Of a stretch of 64,000 bases of DNA, positions 38,077 to 51,902 are shown piece after piece. The notes beneath the pieces are model-generated. The model saw nothing but the letters and a program-made list of their open reading frames with translations. It was not told the origin of the DNA and made no database searches. The stretch comes from Arcuatula senhousia (Eukaryota; Mollusca; Bivalvia; Mytilida; Mytilidae): the NCBI GenBank assembly GCA_963971305.1, contig OZ020307.1, forward strand, positions 59,641,702-59,705,701, read 5' to 3'. Position 1 is the stretch's first letter. Each line of letters opens with the position of its first letter. The position numbers were made by a program, and so were the translations under genes.

Positions 38077-39334
38077 TTTTTGGTCTCGCGCTATAATAAG
38101 CGCTACACGCTCCATTTAGCGCTTACTTTTTTGCGCAACATGTCTACTTGAAGAACATACTTTGTTTTGCTAAATACTTCTTATAGTTTTAATCTGGTAC
38201 ACAATACCGCACGAACAATAGATTTTTTCAGGACGCCAATTTTTTTACGTTTTTTCTAAAACCGAATAAAAAAAATGAAAGATATGGGGATATATTAAAA
38301 GGTCATAGGCGATATGCGCCTATTTTTTGTTGTAATACCTTGCGCAACATGTCTACTTTTGAATGATACTCTATTTTAAGAAATACTACTTATAGTTTCA
38401 CCAGAAAACATCATACCGCCCGAATGGAAGAATTTTCTAGAGCGTCAATTTTATGACGTTTTTCTCGAAAAACAAGTGAAAAACATGTAAAAAAGTTTTT
38501 GGTCTCGCGCTATAATAAGCGCTACACGCTCCATTTAGCGCTTACTTTTTTGCACAACATGTCTACTTGAAGAACATACTTTGTTTTGCTAAATACTTCT
38601 TATAGTTTTAATCTGGTACACAATACCGCACGAACAATAGATTTTTTCAGGACGCCAATTTTTTGACGTTTTTTCTAAAACCGAATAAAAAAAAATGAAA
38701 GATATGGGGATATATTCAAAGGTCATAGGCGCTATGCGCCTATTTTTTGTTGTAATACCTTGCGCAACATGTCTACTTTTGAATGATACTCTATTTTAAG
38801 AAATACTACTTATAGTTTCACCAGAAAACATCATACCGCCCGAATGGAAGAATTTTCTAGAGCGTCAATTTTATGACGTTTTACTCGAAAAACAAGTGAA
38901 AAACATGTAAGAAAGTTTTTGGTCTCGCGCTATGATAAGCGCTACACGCTCCATTTAGCGCTTACTTTTTTGCGCAACATGTCTACTTGAAGAACATACT
39001 TTGTTTTGCTAAATACTTCTTATAGTTTTAATCTGGTACACAATACCGCACGAACAATAGATTTTTTCAGGACGCCAATTTTTTGACGTTTTTTCTAAAA
39101 CCGAATAAAAAAATGAAAGATATGGGGATATATTAAAAGGTCATAGGCGCTATGCGCCTATTTTTTGTTGTAATACCTTGCGCAACATGTCTACTTTTGA
39201 ATGATACTCTATTTTAAGAAATACTACTTATAGTTTCACCAGAAAACATCATACCGCCCGAATGGAAGAATTTTCTAGAGCGTCAATTTTATGACGTTTT
39301 TCTCGAAAAACAAGTGAAAAACATGTAAGAAAGT
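38077..39334 (+). repeat. Mosaic family block Q (3 monomers, +7 from P)
   Basis: Block Q repeats the right part of block P at a 2932-2933-bp shift: TTTTTTTACG (about 38242), GTAAAAAAGTT (38487), TTGCACAAC (38551) and TTTTACTCG (38879). It adds GCTATGATAAGC for GCTATAATAAGC (about 38927), which P lacks and which is passed on to R and S. It has neither the ATTTTTACTTG nor the GAAAATACTTTG marker. Confidence 0.8.
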
Positions 39335-41009
39335 TTTTGGTCTCGCGCTATAATAAGCGCTACACGCTCCATTTAGCGCTTACTTTTTTGCGCAACATGT
39401 CTACTTGAAGAACATACTTTGTTTTGCTAAATACTTCTTATAGTTTTAATCTGGTACACAATACCGCACGAACAATAGATTTTTTCAGGACGCCAATTTT
39501 TTGACGTTTTTTCTAAAACCGAATAAAAAAAATGAAAGATATGGGGATATATTAAAAGGTCATAGGCGCTATGCGCCTATTTTTTGTTGTAATACCTTGC
39601 GCAACATGTCTACTTTTGAATGATACTCTATTTTAAGAAATACTACTTATAGTTTCACCAGAAAACATCATACCGCCCGAATGGAAGAATTTTCTAGAGC
39701 GTCAATTTTATGACGTTTTTCTCGAAAAACAAGTGAAAAACATGTAAGAAAGTTTTTGGTCTCGCGCTATAATAAGCGCTACACGCTCCATTTAGCGCTT
39801 ACTTTTTTGCGCAACATGTCTACTTGAAGAACATACTTTGTTTTGCTAAATACTTCATTTAGTTTTAATCTGGTACACAATACCGCACGAACAATAGATT
39901 TTTTCAGGACGCCAATTTTTTGACGTTTTTTCTAAAACCGAATAAAAAAAATGAAAGATATGGGGATATATTAAAAGGTCATAGGCGCTATGCGCCTATT
40001 TTTTGTTGTAATACCTTGCGCAACATGTCTACTTTTGAATGAAACTCTATTTTAAGAAATACTACTTATAGTTTCACCAGAAAACATCATACCGCCCGAA
40101 TGGAAGAATTTTCTAGAGCGTCAATTTTATGACGTTTTTCTCGAAAAACAAGTGAAAAACATGTAAGAAAGTTTTTGGTCTCGCGCTATAATAAGCGCTA
40201 CACGCTCCATTTAGCGCTTACTTTTTTGCGCAACATGTCTACTTGAAGAACATACTTTGTTTTGCTAAATACTTCTTATAGTTTTAATCTGGTACACAAT
40301 ACCGCACGAACAATAGATTTTTTCAGGACGCCAATTTTTTGACGTTTTTTCTAAAACCGAATAAAAAAAATGAAAGATATGGGGATATATTAAAAGGTCA
40401 TAGGCGCTATGCGCCTATTTTTTGTTGTAATACCTTGCGCAACATGTCTACTTTTGAATGATACTCTATTTTAAGAAATACTACTTATAGTTTCACCAGA
40501 AAACATCATACCGCCCGAATGGAAGAATTTTTTAGAGCGTCAATTTTATGACGTTTTTCTCGAAAAACAAGTGAAAAACATGTAAGAAAGTTTTTGGTCT
40601 CGCGCTATAATAAGCGCTACACGCTCCATTTAGCGCTTACTTTTTTGCGCAACATGTCTACTTGAAGAACATACTTTGTTTTGCTAAATACTTCATTTAG
40701 TTTTAATCTGGTACACAATACCGCACGAACAATAGATTTTTTCAGGACGCCAATTTTTTGACGTTTTTTCTAAAACCGAATAAAAAAAATGAAAGATATG
40801 GGGATATATTAAAAGGTCATAGGCGCTATGCGCCTATTTTTTGTTGTAATACCTTGCGCAACATGTCTACTTTTGAATGATACTCTATTTTAAGAAATAC
40901 TACTTATAGTTTCACCAGAAAACATCATACCGCCCGAATGGAAGAATTTTCTAGAGCGTCAATTTTATGACGTTTTTCTCGAAAAACAAGTGAAAAACAT
41001 GTAAGAAAG

Positions 41010-42687
41010 TTTTTGGTCTCGCGCTATAATAAGCGCTACACGCTCCATTTAGCGCTTACTTTTTTGCGCAACATGTCTACTTGAAGAACATACTTTGTTT
41101 TGCTAAATACTTCTTATAGTTTTAATCTGGTACACAATACCGCACGAACAATAGATTTTTTCAGGACGCCAATTTTTTGACGTTTTTTTCTAAAACCGAA
41201 TAAAAAAAATGAAAGATATGGGGATATATTAAAAGGTCATAGGCGCTATGCGCCTATTTTTACTTGTAATACCTTGCGCAACATGTCTACTTTTGAATGA
41301 TACTCTATTTTAAGAAATACTACTTATAGTTTCACCAGAAAACATCATACCGCCCGAATGGAAGAATTTTCTAGAGCGTCAATTTTATGACGTTTTTCTC
41401 GAAAAACAAGTGAAAAACATGTAAGAAAGTTTTTGGTCTCGCGCTATAATAAGCGCTACACGCTCCATTTAGCGCTTACTTTTTTGCGCAACATGTCTAC
41501 TTGAAGAAAATACTTTGTTTTGCTAAATACTTCTTATAGTTTTAATCTGGTACACAATACCGCACGAACAATAGATTTTTTCAGGACGCCAATTTTTTGA
41601 CGTTTTTTCTAAAACCGAATAAAAAAAATGAAAGATATGGGGATATATTAAAAGGTCATAGGCGCTATGCGCCTATTTTTTGTTGTAATACCTTGCGCAA
41701 CATGTCTACTTTTGAATGATACTCTATTTTAAGAAATACTACTTATAGTTTCACCAGAAAACATCATACCGCCCGAATGGAAGAATTTTCTAGAGCGTCA
41801 ATTTTATGATGTTTTTCTCGAAAAACAAGTGAAAAACATGTAAAAAAGTTTTTGGTCTCGCGCTATAATAAGCGCTACACGCTCCATTTAGCGCTTACTT
41901 TTTTGCACAACATGTCTACTTGAAGAACATACTTTGTTTTGCTAAATACTTCTTATAGTTTTAATCTGGTACACAATACCGCACGAACAATAGATTTTTT
42001 CAGGACGCCAATTTTTTGACGTTTTTTCTAAAACCGAATAAAAAAAAATGAAAGATATGGGGATATATTCAAAGGTCATAGGCGCTATGCGCCTATTTTT
42101 TGTTGTAATACCTTGCGCAACATGTCTACTTTTGAATGATACTCTATTTTAAGAAATACTACTTATAGTTTCACCAGAAAACATCATACCGCCCGAATGG
42201 AAGAATTTTCTAGAGCGTCAATTTTATGACGTTTTACTCGAAAAACAAGTGAAAAACATGTAAGAAAGTTTTTGGTCTCGCGCTATGATAAGCGCTACAC
42301 GCTCCATTTAGCGCTTACTTTTTTGCGCAACATGTCTACTTGAAGAACATACTTTGTTTTGCTAAATACTTCTTATAGTTTAAATCTGGTACACAATACC
42401 GCACGAACAATAGATTTTTTCAGGACGCCAATTTTTTGACGTTTTTTCTAAAACCGAATAAAAAAAATGAAAGATATGGGGATATATTCAAAGGTCATAG
42501 GCGCTATGCGCCTATTTTTTGTTGTAATACCTTGCGCAACATGTCTACTTTTGAATGATACTCTATTTTAAGAAATACTACTTATAGTTTCACCAGAAAA
42601 CATCATACCGCCCGAATGGAAGAATTTTCTAGAGCGTCAATTTTATGACGTTTTTCTCGAAAAACAAGTGAAAAACATGTAAGAAAG
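41010..42687 (+). repeat. Mosaic family block R (4 monomers, recombinant of P-like and Q-like parts)
   Basis: The left part matches block P at a 6705-bp shift (16 monomers): ATTTTTACTTG (41256) and GAAAATACTTTG (41506). The right part matches block Q at a 3353-bp shift (8 monomers): GTAAAAAAGTT (41840), TTGCACAAC (41904), TTTTACTCG (42232) and GCTATGATAAGC (about 42280). The distance from the left marker to TTTTACTCG is 726 bp, 419 bp less than in P, so one monomer has been lost between the parts. The following monomer adds ATAGTTTAAATC (about 42376). Confidence 0.82.
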
Positions 42688-43525
42688 TTTTTGGTCTCGC
42701 GCTATAATAAGCGCTACACGCTCCATTTAGCGCTTACTTTTTTGCGCAACATGTCTACTTGAAGAACATACTTTGTTTTGCTAAATACTTCTTATAGTTT
42801 TAATCTGGTACACAATACCGCACGAACAATAGATTTTTTCAGGACGCCAATTTTTTGACGTTTTTTCTAAAACCGAATAAAAAAAATGAAAGATATGGGG
42901 ATATATTCAAAGGTCATAGGCGCTATGCGCCTATTTTTTGTTGTAATACCTTGCGCAACATGTCTACTTTTGAATGATACTCTATTTTAAGAAATACTAC
43001 TTATAGTTTCACCAGAAAACATCATACCGCCCGAATGGAAGAATTTTCTAGAGCGTCAATTTTATGACGTTTTTCTCGAAAAACAAGTGAAAAACATGTA
43101 AGAAAGTTTTTGGTCTCGCGCTATAATAAGCGCTACACGCTCCATTTAGCGCTTACTTTTTTGCGCAACATGTCTACTTGAAGAACATACTTTGTTTTGC
43201 TAAATACTTCTTATAGTTTTAATCTGGTACACAATACCGCACGAATAATAGATTTTTTCAGGACGCCAATTTTTTGACGTTTTTTCTAAAACCGAATAAA
43301 AAAAATGAAAGATATGGGGATATATTAAAAGGTCATAGGCGCTATGCGCCTATTTTTTGTTGTAATACCTTGCGCAACATGTCTACTTTTGAATGATACT
43401 CTATTTTAAGAAATACTACTTATAGTTTCACCAGAAAACATCATACCGCCCGAATGGAAGAATTTTCTAGAGCGTCAATTTTATGACGTTTTTCTCGAAA
43501 AACAAGTGAAAAACATGTAAGAAAG

Positions 43526-44785
43526 TTTTTGGTCTCGCGCTATAATAAGCGCTACACGCTCCATTTAGCGCTTACTTTTTTGCGCAACATGTCTACTTGA
43601 AGAACATACTTTGTTTTGCTAAATACTTCTTATAGTTTTAATCTGGTACACAATACCGCACGAACAATAGATTTTTTCAGGACGCCAATTTTTTGACGTT
43701 TTTTTCTAAAACCGAATAAAAAAAATGAAAGATATGGGGATATATTAAAAGGTCATAGGCGCTATGCGCCTATTTTTACTTGTAATACCTTGCGCAACAT
43801 GTCTACCTTTGAATGATACTCTATTTTAAGAAATACTACTTATAGTTTCACCAGAAAACATCATACCGCCCGAATGGAAGAATTTTCTAGAGCGTCAATT
43901 TTATGACGTTTTTCTCGAAAAACAAGTGAAAAACATGTAAGAAAGTTTTTGGTCTCGCGCTATAATAAGCGCTACACGCTCCATTTAGCGCTTACTTTTT
44001 TGCGCAACATGTCTACTTGAAGAAAATACTTTGTTTTGCTAAATACTTCTTATAGTTTTAATCTGGTACACAATACCGCACGAACAATAGATTTTTTCAG
44101 GACGCCAATTTTTTGACGTTTTTTCTAAAACCGAATAAAAAAAAATGAAAGATATGGGGATATATTCAAAGGTCATAGGCGCTATGCGCCTATTTTTTGT
44201 TGTAATACCTTGCGCAACATGTCTACTTTTGAATGATACTCTATTTTAAGAAATACTACTTATAGTTTCACCAGAAAACATCATACCGCCCGAATGGAAG
44301 AATTTTCTAGAGCGTCAATTTTATGACGTTTTACTCGAAAAACAAGTGAAAAACATGTAAGAAAGTTTTTGGTCTCGCGCTATGATAAGCGCTACACGCT
44401 CCATTTAGTGCTTACTTTTTTGCGCAACATGTCTACTTGAAGAACATACTTTGTTTTGCTAAATACTTCTTATAGTTTAAATCTGGTACACAATACCGCA
44501 CGAACAATAGATTTTTTCAGGACGCCAATTTTTTGACGTTTTTTCTAAAACCGAATAAAAAAAATGAAAGATATGGGGATATATTCAAAGGTCATAGGCG
44601 CTATGCGCCTATTTTTTGTTGTAATACCTTGCGCAACATGTCTACTTTTGAATGATACTCTATTTTAAGAAATACTACTTATAGTTTCACCAAAAAACAT
44701 CATACCGCCCGAATGGAAGAATTTTCTAGAGCGTCAATTTTATGACGTTTTTCTCGAAAAACAAGTGAAAAACATGTAAGAAAGT
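43526..44785 (+). repeat. Mosaic family block S (3 monomers, shortest member)
   Basis: The left part matches block R at a 2516-bp shift: a seven-T GACGTTTTTTTC tract, ATTTTTACTTG (43772) and GAAAATACTTTG (44022). The right part matches R at about 2097-2099 bp: TTTTACTCG (44331), GCTATGATAAGC (about 44377) and ATAGTTTAAATC (about 44474). The monomer border with GTAAAAAAGTT and TTGCACAAC is missing. The left-to-right marker distance is 309 bp, 417 bp less than in R, so a further monomer was lost. Confidence 0.82.
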
Positions 44786-46041
44786 TTTTGGTCTCGCGCT
44801 ATAATAAGCGCTACACGCTCCATTTAGCGCTTACTTTTTTGCGCAACATGTCTACTTGAAGAACATACTTTGTTTTGCTAAATACTTCTTATAGTTTTAA
44901 TCTGGTACACAATACCGCACGAACAATAGATTTTTTCAGGACGCCAATTTTTTGACGTTTTTTCTAAAACCGAATAAAAAAAATGACAGATATGGGGATA
45001 TATTAAAAGGTCATAGGCGCTATGCGCCTATTTTTTGTTGTAATACCTTGCGCAACATGTCTACTTTTGAATGATACTCTATTTTAAGAAATACTACTTA
45101 TAGTTTCACCAGAAAACATCATACCGCCCGAATGGAAGAATTTTCTAGAGCGTCAATTTTATGACGTTTTTCTCGAAAAACAAGTGAAAAACATGTAAGA
45201 AAGTTTTTGGTCTCGCGCTATAATAAGCGCTACACGCTCCATTTAGCGCTTACTTTTTTGCGCAACATGTCTACTTGAAGAACATACTTTGTTTTGCTAA
45301 ATACTTCTTATAGTTTTAATCTGGTACACAATACCGCACGAACAATAGATTTTTTCAGGACGCCAATTTTTTGACGTTTTTTCTAAAACCGAATAAAAAA
45401 AATGAAAGATATGGGGATATATTCAAAGGTCATAGGCGCTATGCGCCTATTTTTTGTTGTAATACCTTGCGCAACATGTCTACTTTTGAATGATACTCTA
45501 TTTTAAGAAATACTACTTATAGTTTCACCAGAAAACATCATACCGCCCGAATGGAAGAATTTTCTAGAGCGTCAATTTTATGACGTTTTTCTCGAAAAAC
45601 AAGTGAAAAACCTGTAAGAAAGTTTTTGGTCTCGCGCTATAATAAGCGCTACACGCTCCATTTAGCGCTTACTTTTTTGCGCAACATGTCTACTTGAAGA
45701 ACATACTTTGTTTTGCTAAATACTTCTTATAGTTTTAATCTGGTACACAATACCGCACGAACAATAGATTTTTTCAGGACGCCAATTTTTTGACGTTTTT
45801 TCTAAAACCGAATAAAAAAAATGAAAGATATGGGGATATATTCAAAGGTCATAGGCGCTATGCGCCTATTTTTACTTGTAATACCTTGCGCAACATGTCT
45901 ACTTTTGAATGATACTCTATTTTAAGAAATACTACTTATAGTTTCACCAGAAAACATCATACCGCCCGAATGGAAGAATTTTCTAGAGCGTCAATTTTAT
46001 GACGTTTTTCTCGAAAAACAAGTGAAAAACATGTAAGAAAG

Positions 46042-47296
46042 TTTTTGGTCTCGCGCTATAATAAGCGCTACACGCTCCATTTAGCGCTTACTTTTTTGCG
46101 CAACATGTCTACTTGAAGAACATACTTTGTTTTGCTAAATACTTCTTATAGTTTTAATCTGGTACACAATACCGCACGAACAATAGATTTTTTCAGGACG
46201 CCAATTTTTTGACGTTTTTTCTAAAACCGAATAAAAAAAATGAAAGATATGGGGATATATTAAAAGGTCATAGGCGCTATGCGCCTATTTTTTGTTGTAA
46301 TACCTTGCGCAACATGTCTACTTTTGAATGATACTCTATTTTAAGAAATATTACTTATAGTTTCACCAGAAAACATCATACCGCCCGAATGGAAGAATTT
46401 TCTAGAGCGTCAATTTTATGACGTTTTTCTCGAAAAACAAGTGAAAAACATGTAAGAAAGTTTTTGGTCTCGCGCTATAATAAGCGCTACACGCTCCATT
46501 TAGCGCTTACTTTTTTGCGCAACATGTCTACTTGAAGAACATACTTTGTTTTGCTAATAGTTCTTATAGTTTTAATCTGGTACACAATACCGCACGAACA
46601 ATAGATTTTTTCAGGACGTCAATTTTTTGACGTTTTTTCTAAAACCGAATAAAAAAAATGAAAGATATGGGGATATATTCAAAGGTCATAGGCGCTATGC
46701 GCCTATTTTTTGTTGTAATACCTTGCGCAACATGTCTACTTTTGAATGATACTCTATTTTAAGAAATATTACTTATAGTTTCACCAGAAAACATCATACC
46801 GCCCGAATGGAAGAATTTTCTAGAGCGTCAATTTTATGACGTTTTTCTCGAAAAACAAGTGAAAAACATGTAAGAAAGTTTTTGGTCTCGCGCTATAATA
46901 AGCGCTACACGCTCCATTTAGCGCTTACTTTTTTGCGCAACATGTCTACTTGAAGAACATACTTTGTTTTGCTAATAGTTCTTATAGTTTTAATCTGGTA
47001 CACAATACCGCACGAACAATAGATTTTTTCAGGACGCCAATTTTTTGACGTTTTTTCTAAAACCGAATAAAAAAAATGAAAGATATGGGGATATATTAAA
47101 AGGTCATAGGCGCTATGCGCCTATTTTTTGTTGTAATACCTTGCGCAACATGTCTACTTTTGAATGATACTCTATTTTAAGAAATATTACTTATAGTTTC
47201 ACCAGAAAACATCATACCGCCCGAATGGAAGAATTTTCTAGAGCGTCAATTTTATGACGTTTTTCTCGAAAAACAAGTGAAAAACATGTAAGAAAA
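46042..47296 (+). repeat. Local cluster of three adjacent variant monomers
   Basis: Three consecutive monomers share AAATATTACTT in place of AAATACTACTT. The second and third (46461-46878 and 46879-47296) also share TTGCTAATAGTTCTTATAG, a compound change one base shorter than the usual TTGCTAAATACTTCTTATAG and found nowhere else in the window. The nested sharing suggests stepwise one-monomer duplication. The middle monomer alone has CGTCAATTTTTTGACG in half A. Confidence 0.85.
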
Positions 47297-49390
47297 TTTT
47301 TGGTCTCGCGCTATAATAAGCGCTACACGCTCCATTTAGCGATTACTTTTTTGCGCAACATGTCTACTTGAAGAACATACTTTGTTTTGCTAAATACTTC
47401 TTATAGTTTTAATCTGGTACACAATACCGCACGAACAATAGATTTTTTCAGGACGCCAATTTTTTGACGTTTTTTCTAAAACCGAATAAAAAAAATGAAA
47501 GATATGGGGATATATTCAAAGGTCATAGGCGCTATGCGCCTATTTTTTGTTGTAATACCTTGCGCAACATGTCTACTTTTGAATGATACTCTATTTTAAG
47601 AAATACTACTTATAGTTTCACCAGAAAACATCATACCGCCCGAATGGAAGAATTTTCTAGAGCGTCAATTTTATGACGTTTTTTTCGAAAAACAAGTGAA
47701 AAACATGTAAGAAAGTTTTTGGTCTCGCGCTATAATAAGCGCTACACGCTCCATTTAGCGCTTACTTTTTTGCGCAACATGTCTACTTGAAGAACATACT
47801 TTGTTTTGCTAAATACTTCTTATAGTTTTAATCTGGTACACAATACCGCACGAACAATAGATTTTTTCAGGACGCCAATTTTTTGACGTTTTTTCTAAAA
47901 CCGAATAAAAAAAATGAAAGATATGGGGATATATTCAAAGGTCATAGGCGCTATGCGCCTATTTTTTGTTGTAATACCTTGCGCAACATGTCTACTTTTG
48001 AATGATACTCTATTTTAAGAAATACTACTTATAGTTTCACCAGAAAACATCATACCGCCCGAATGGAAGAATTTTCTAGAGCGTCAATTTTATGACGTTT
48101 TTCTCGAAAAACAAGTGAAAAACATGTAAGAAAGTTTTTGGTCTCGCGCTATAATAAGCGCTACACGCTCCATTTAGCGCTTACTTTTTTGCGCAACATG
48201 TCTACTTGAAGAACATACTTTGTTTTGCTAAATACTGCTGATAGTTTTAATCTGGTACACAATACCGCACGAACAATAGATTTTTTCAGGACGCCAATTT
48301 TTTGACGTTTTTTCTAAAACCGAATAAAAAAAATGAAAGATATGGGGATATATTCAAAGGTCATAGGCGCTATGCGCCTATTTTTTGCTGTAATACCTTG
48401 CGCAACATGTCTACTTTTGAATGATACTCTATTTTAAGAAATACTACTTATAGTTTCACCAGAAAACATCATACCGCCCGAATGGAAGAATTTTCTAGAG
48501 CGTCAATTTTATGACGTTTTTCTCGAAAAACAAGTGAAAAACATGTAAGAAAGTTTTTGGTCTCGCGCTATAATAAGCGCTACACGCTCCATTTAGCGCT
48601 TACTTTTTTGCGCAACATGTCTACTTGAAGAACATACTTTGTTTTGCTAAATACTTCTTATAGTTTTAATCTGGTACACAATACCGCACGAACAATAGAT
48701 TTTTTCAGGACGCCAATTTTTTGACGTTTTTTCTAAAACCGAATAAAAAAATGAAAGATATGGGGATATATTAAAAGGTCATAGGCGCTATGCGCCTATT
48801 TTTTGTTGTAATACCTTGCGCAACATGTCTACTTTTGAATGATATTCTATTTTAAGAAATACTACTTATAGTTTCACCAGAAAACATCATACCGCCCGAA
48901 TGGAAGAATTTTCTAGAGCGTCAATTTTATGACGTTTTTCTCGAAAAACAAGTGAAAAACATGTAAGAAAGTTTTTGGTCTCGCGCTATAATAAGCGCTA
49001 CACGCTCCATTTAGCGCTTACTTTTTTGCGCAACATGTCTACTTGAAGAACATACTTTGTTTTGCTAAATACTTCTTATAGTTTTAATCTGGTACACAAT
49101 ACCGCACGAACAATAGATTTTTTCAGGACGCCAATTTTTTGACGTTTTTTCTAAAACCGAATAAAAAAAATGAAAGATATGGGGATATATTCAAAGGTCA
49201 TAGGCGCTATGCGCCTATTTTTTGTTGTAATACCTTGCGCAACATGTCTACTTTTGAATGATACTCTATTTTAAGAAATACTACTTATAGTTTCACCAGA
49301 AAACATCATACCGCCCGAATGGAAGAATTTTCTAGAGCGTCAATTTTATGACGTTTTTCTCGAAAAACAAGTGAAAAACATGTAAGAAAG

Positions 49391-50227
49391 TTTTTGGTCT
49401 CGCGCTATAATAAGCGCTACACGCTCCATTTAGCGCTTACTTTTTTGCGCAACATGTCTACTTGAAGAACATACTTTGTTTTGCTAAATACTTCTTATAG
49501 TTTTAATCTGGTACACAATACCGCACGAACAATAGATTTTTTCAGGACGCCAATTTTTTGACGTTTTTTCTTAAACCGAATAAAAAAATGAAAGATATGG
49601 GGATATATTAAAAGGTCATAGGCGCTATGCGCCTATTTTTTGTTGAAATACCTTGCGCAACATGTCTACTTTTGAATGATACTCTATTTTAAGAAATACT
49701 ACTTATAGTTTCACCAGAAAACATCATACCGCCCGAATGGAAGAATTTTCTAGAGCGTCAATTTTATGACGTTTTTTTCGAAAAACAAGTGAAAAACATG
49801 TAAGAAAGTTTTTGGTCTCGCGCTATAATAAGCGCTACACGCTCCATTTAGCGCTTACTTTTTTGCGCAACATGTCTACTTGAAGAACATACTTTGTTTT
49901 GCTAAATACTTCTTATAGTTTTAATCTGGTACACAATACCGCACGAACAATAGATTTTTTCAGGACGCCAATTTTTTGACGTTTTTTCTAAAACCGAATA
50001 ACAAAAATGAAAGATATGGGGATATATTCAAAGGTCATAGGCGCTATGCGCCTCTTTTTTGTTGTAATACCTTGCGCAACATGTCTACTTTTGAATGATA
50101 CTCTATTTTAAGAAATACTACTTATAGTTTCACCAGAAAACATCATACCGCCCGAATGGAAGAATTTTCTAGAGCGTCAATTTTATGACGTTTTTCTCGA
50201 AAAACAAGTGAAAAACATGTAAGAAAG
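49391..50227 (+). repeat. Duplicated block, 2 monomers, partner at 51903-52739 (shift 2512 bp, 6 monomers)
   Basis: Linked variants recur at a constant 2512-bp shift: TTAAACCG for TAAAACCG (49571 and 52083), GTTGAAATACC (about 49642 and 52154), GTTTTTTTCG for GTTTTTCTCG (49771 and 52283), AATAACAAAAATG (49997 and 52509) and CCTCTTTTTTG for CCTATTTTTTG (50051 and 52563). The monomer right after the first copy also has AATAACAAAAATG (50416). Confidence 0.87.
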
Positions 50228-51902
50228 TTTTTGGTCTCGCGCTATAATAAGCGCTACACGCTCCATTTAGCGCTTACTTTTTTGCGCAACATGTCTACTT
50301 GAAGAACATACTTTGTTTTGCTAAATACTTCTTATAGTTTTAATCTGGTACACAATACCGCACGAACAATAGATTTTTTCAGGACGCCAATTTTTTTACG
50401 TTTTTTCTAAAACCGAATAACAAAAATGAAAGATATGGGGATATATTCAAAGGTCATAGGCGCTATGCGCCTATTTTTTGTTGTAATACCTTGCGCAACA
50501 TGTCTACTTTTGAATGATACTCTATTTTAAGAAATACTACTTATAGTTTCACCAGAAAACATCATACCGCCCGAATGGAAGAATTTTCTAGAGCGTCAAT
50601 TTTATGACGTTTTTCTCGAAAAACAAGTGAAAAACATGTAAGAAAGTTTTTGGTCTCGCGCTATAATAAGCGCTACACGCTCCATTTAGCGCTTACTTTT
50701 TTGCGCAACATGTCTACTTGAAGAACATACTTTGTTTTGCTAAATACTTCTTATAGTTTTAATCTGGTACACAATACCGCACGAACAATAGATTTTTTCA
50801 GGACGCCAATTTTTTGACGTTTTTTCTAAAACCGAATAAAAAAAAATGAAAGATATGGGGATATATTAAAAGGTCATAGGCGCTATGCGCCTATTTTTTG
50901 TTGTAATACCTTGCGCAACATGTCTACTTTTGAATGATACTCTATTTTAAGAAATACTACTTATAGTTTCACCAGAAAACATCATACCGCCCGAATGGAA
51001 GAATTTTCTAGAGCGTCAATTTTATGACGTTTTTCTCGAAAAACAAGTGAAAAACATGTAAGAAAGTTTTTGGTCTCGCGCTATAATAAGCGCTACACGC
51101 TCCATTTAGCGCTTACTTTTTTGCGCAACATGTCTACTTGAAGAACATACTTTGTTTTGCTAAATACTTCTTATAGTTTTAATCTGGTACACAATACCGC
51201 ACGAACAATAGATTTTTTCAGGACGCCAATTTTTTGACGTTTTTTCTAAAACCGAATAAAAAAATGAAAGATATGGGGATATATTAAAAGGTCATAGGCG
51301 CTATGCGCCTATTTTTTGTTGTAATACCTTGCGCAACATGTCTACTTTTGAATGATACTCTATTTTAAGAAATACTACTTATAGTTTCACCAGAAAACAT
51401 CATACCGCCCGAATGGAAGAATTTTCTAGAGCGTCAATTTTATGACGTTTTTCTCGAAAAACAAGTGAAAAACATGTAAGAAAGTTTTTGGTCTCGCGCT
51501 ATAATAAGCGCTACACGCTCCATTTAGCGCTTACTTTTTTGCGCAACATGTCTACTTGAAGAACATACTTTGTTTTGCTAAATACTTCTTATAGTTTTAA
51601 TCTGGTACACAATACCGCACGAACAATAGATTTTTTCAGGACGCCAATTTTTTGACGTTTTTTCTAAAACCGAATAAAAAAATGAAAGATATGGGGATAT
51701 ATTAAAAGGTCATAGGCGCTATGCGCCTATTTTTTGTTGTAATACCTTGCGCAACATGTCTACTTTTGAATGATACTCTATTTTAAGAAATACTACTTAT
51801 AGTTTCACCAGAAAACATCATACCGCCCGAATGGAAGAATTTTCTAGAGCGTCAATTTTATGACGTTTTTCTCGAAAAACAAGTGAAAAACATGTAAGAA
51901 AG

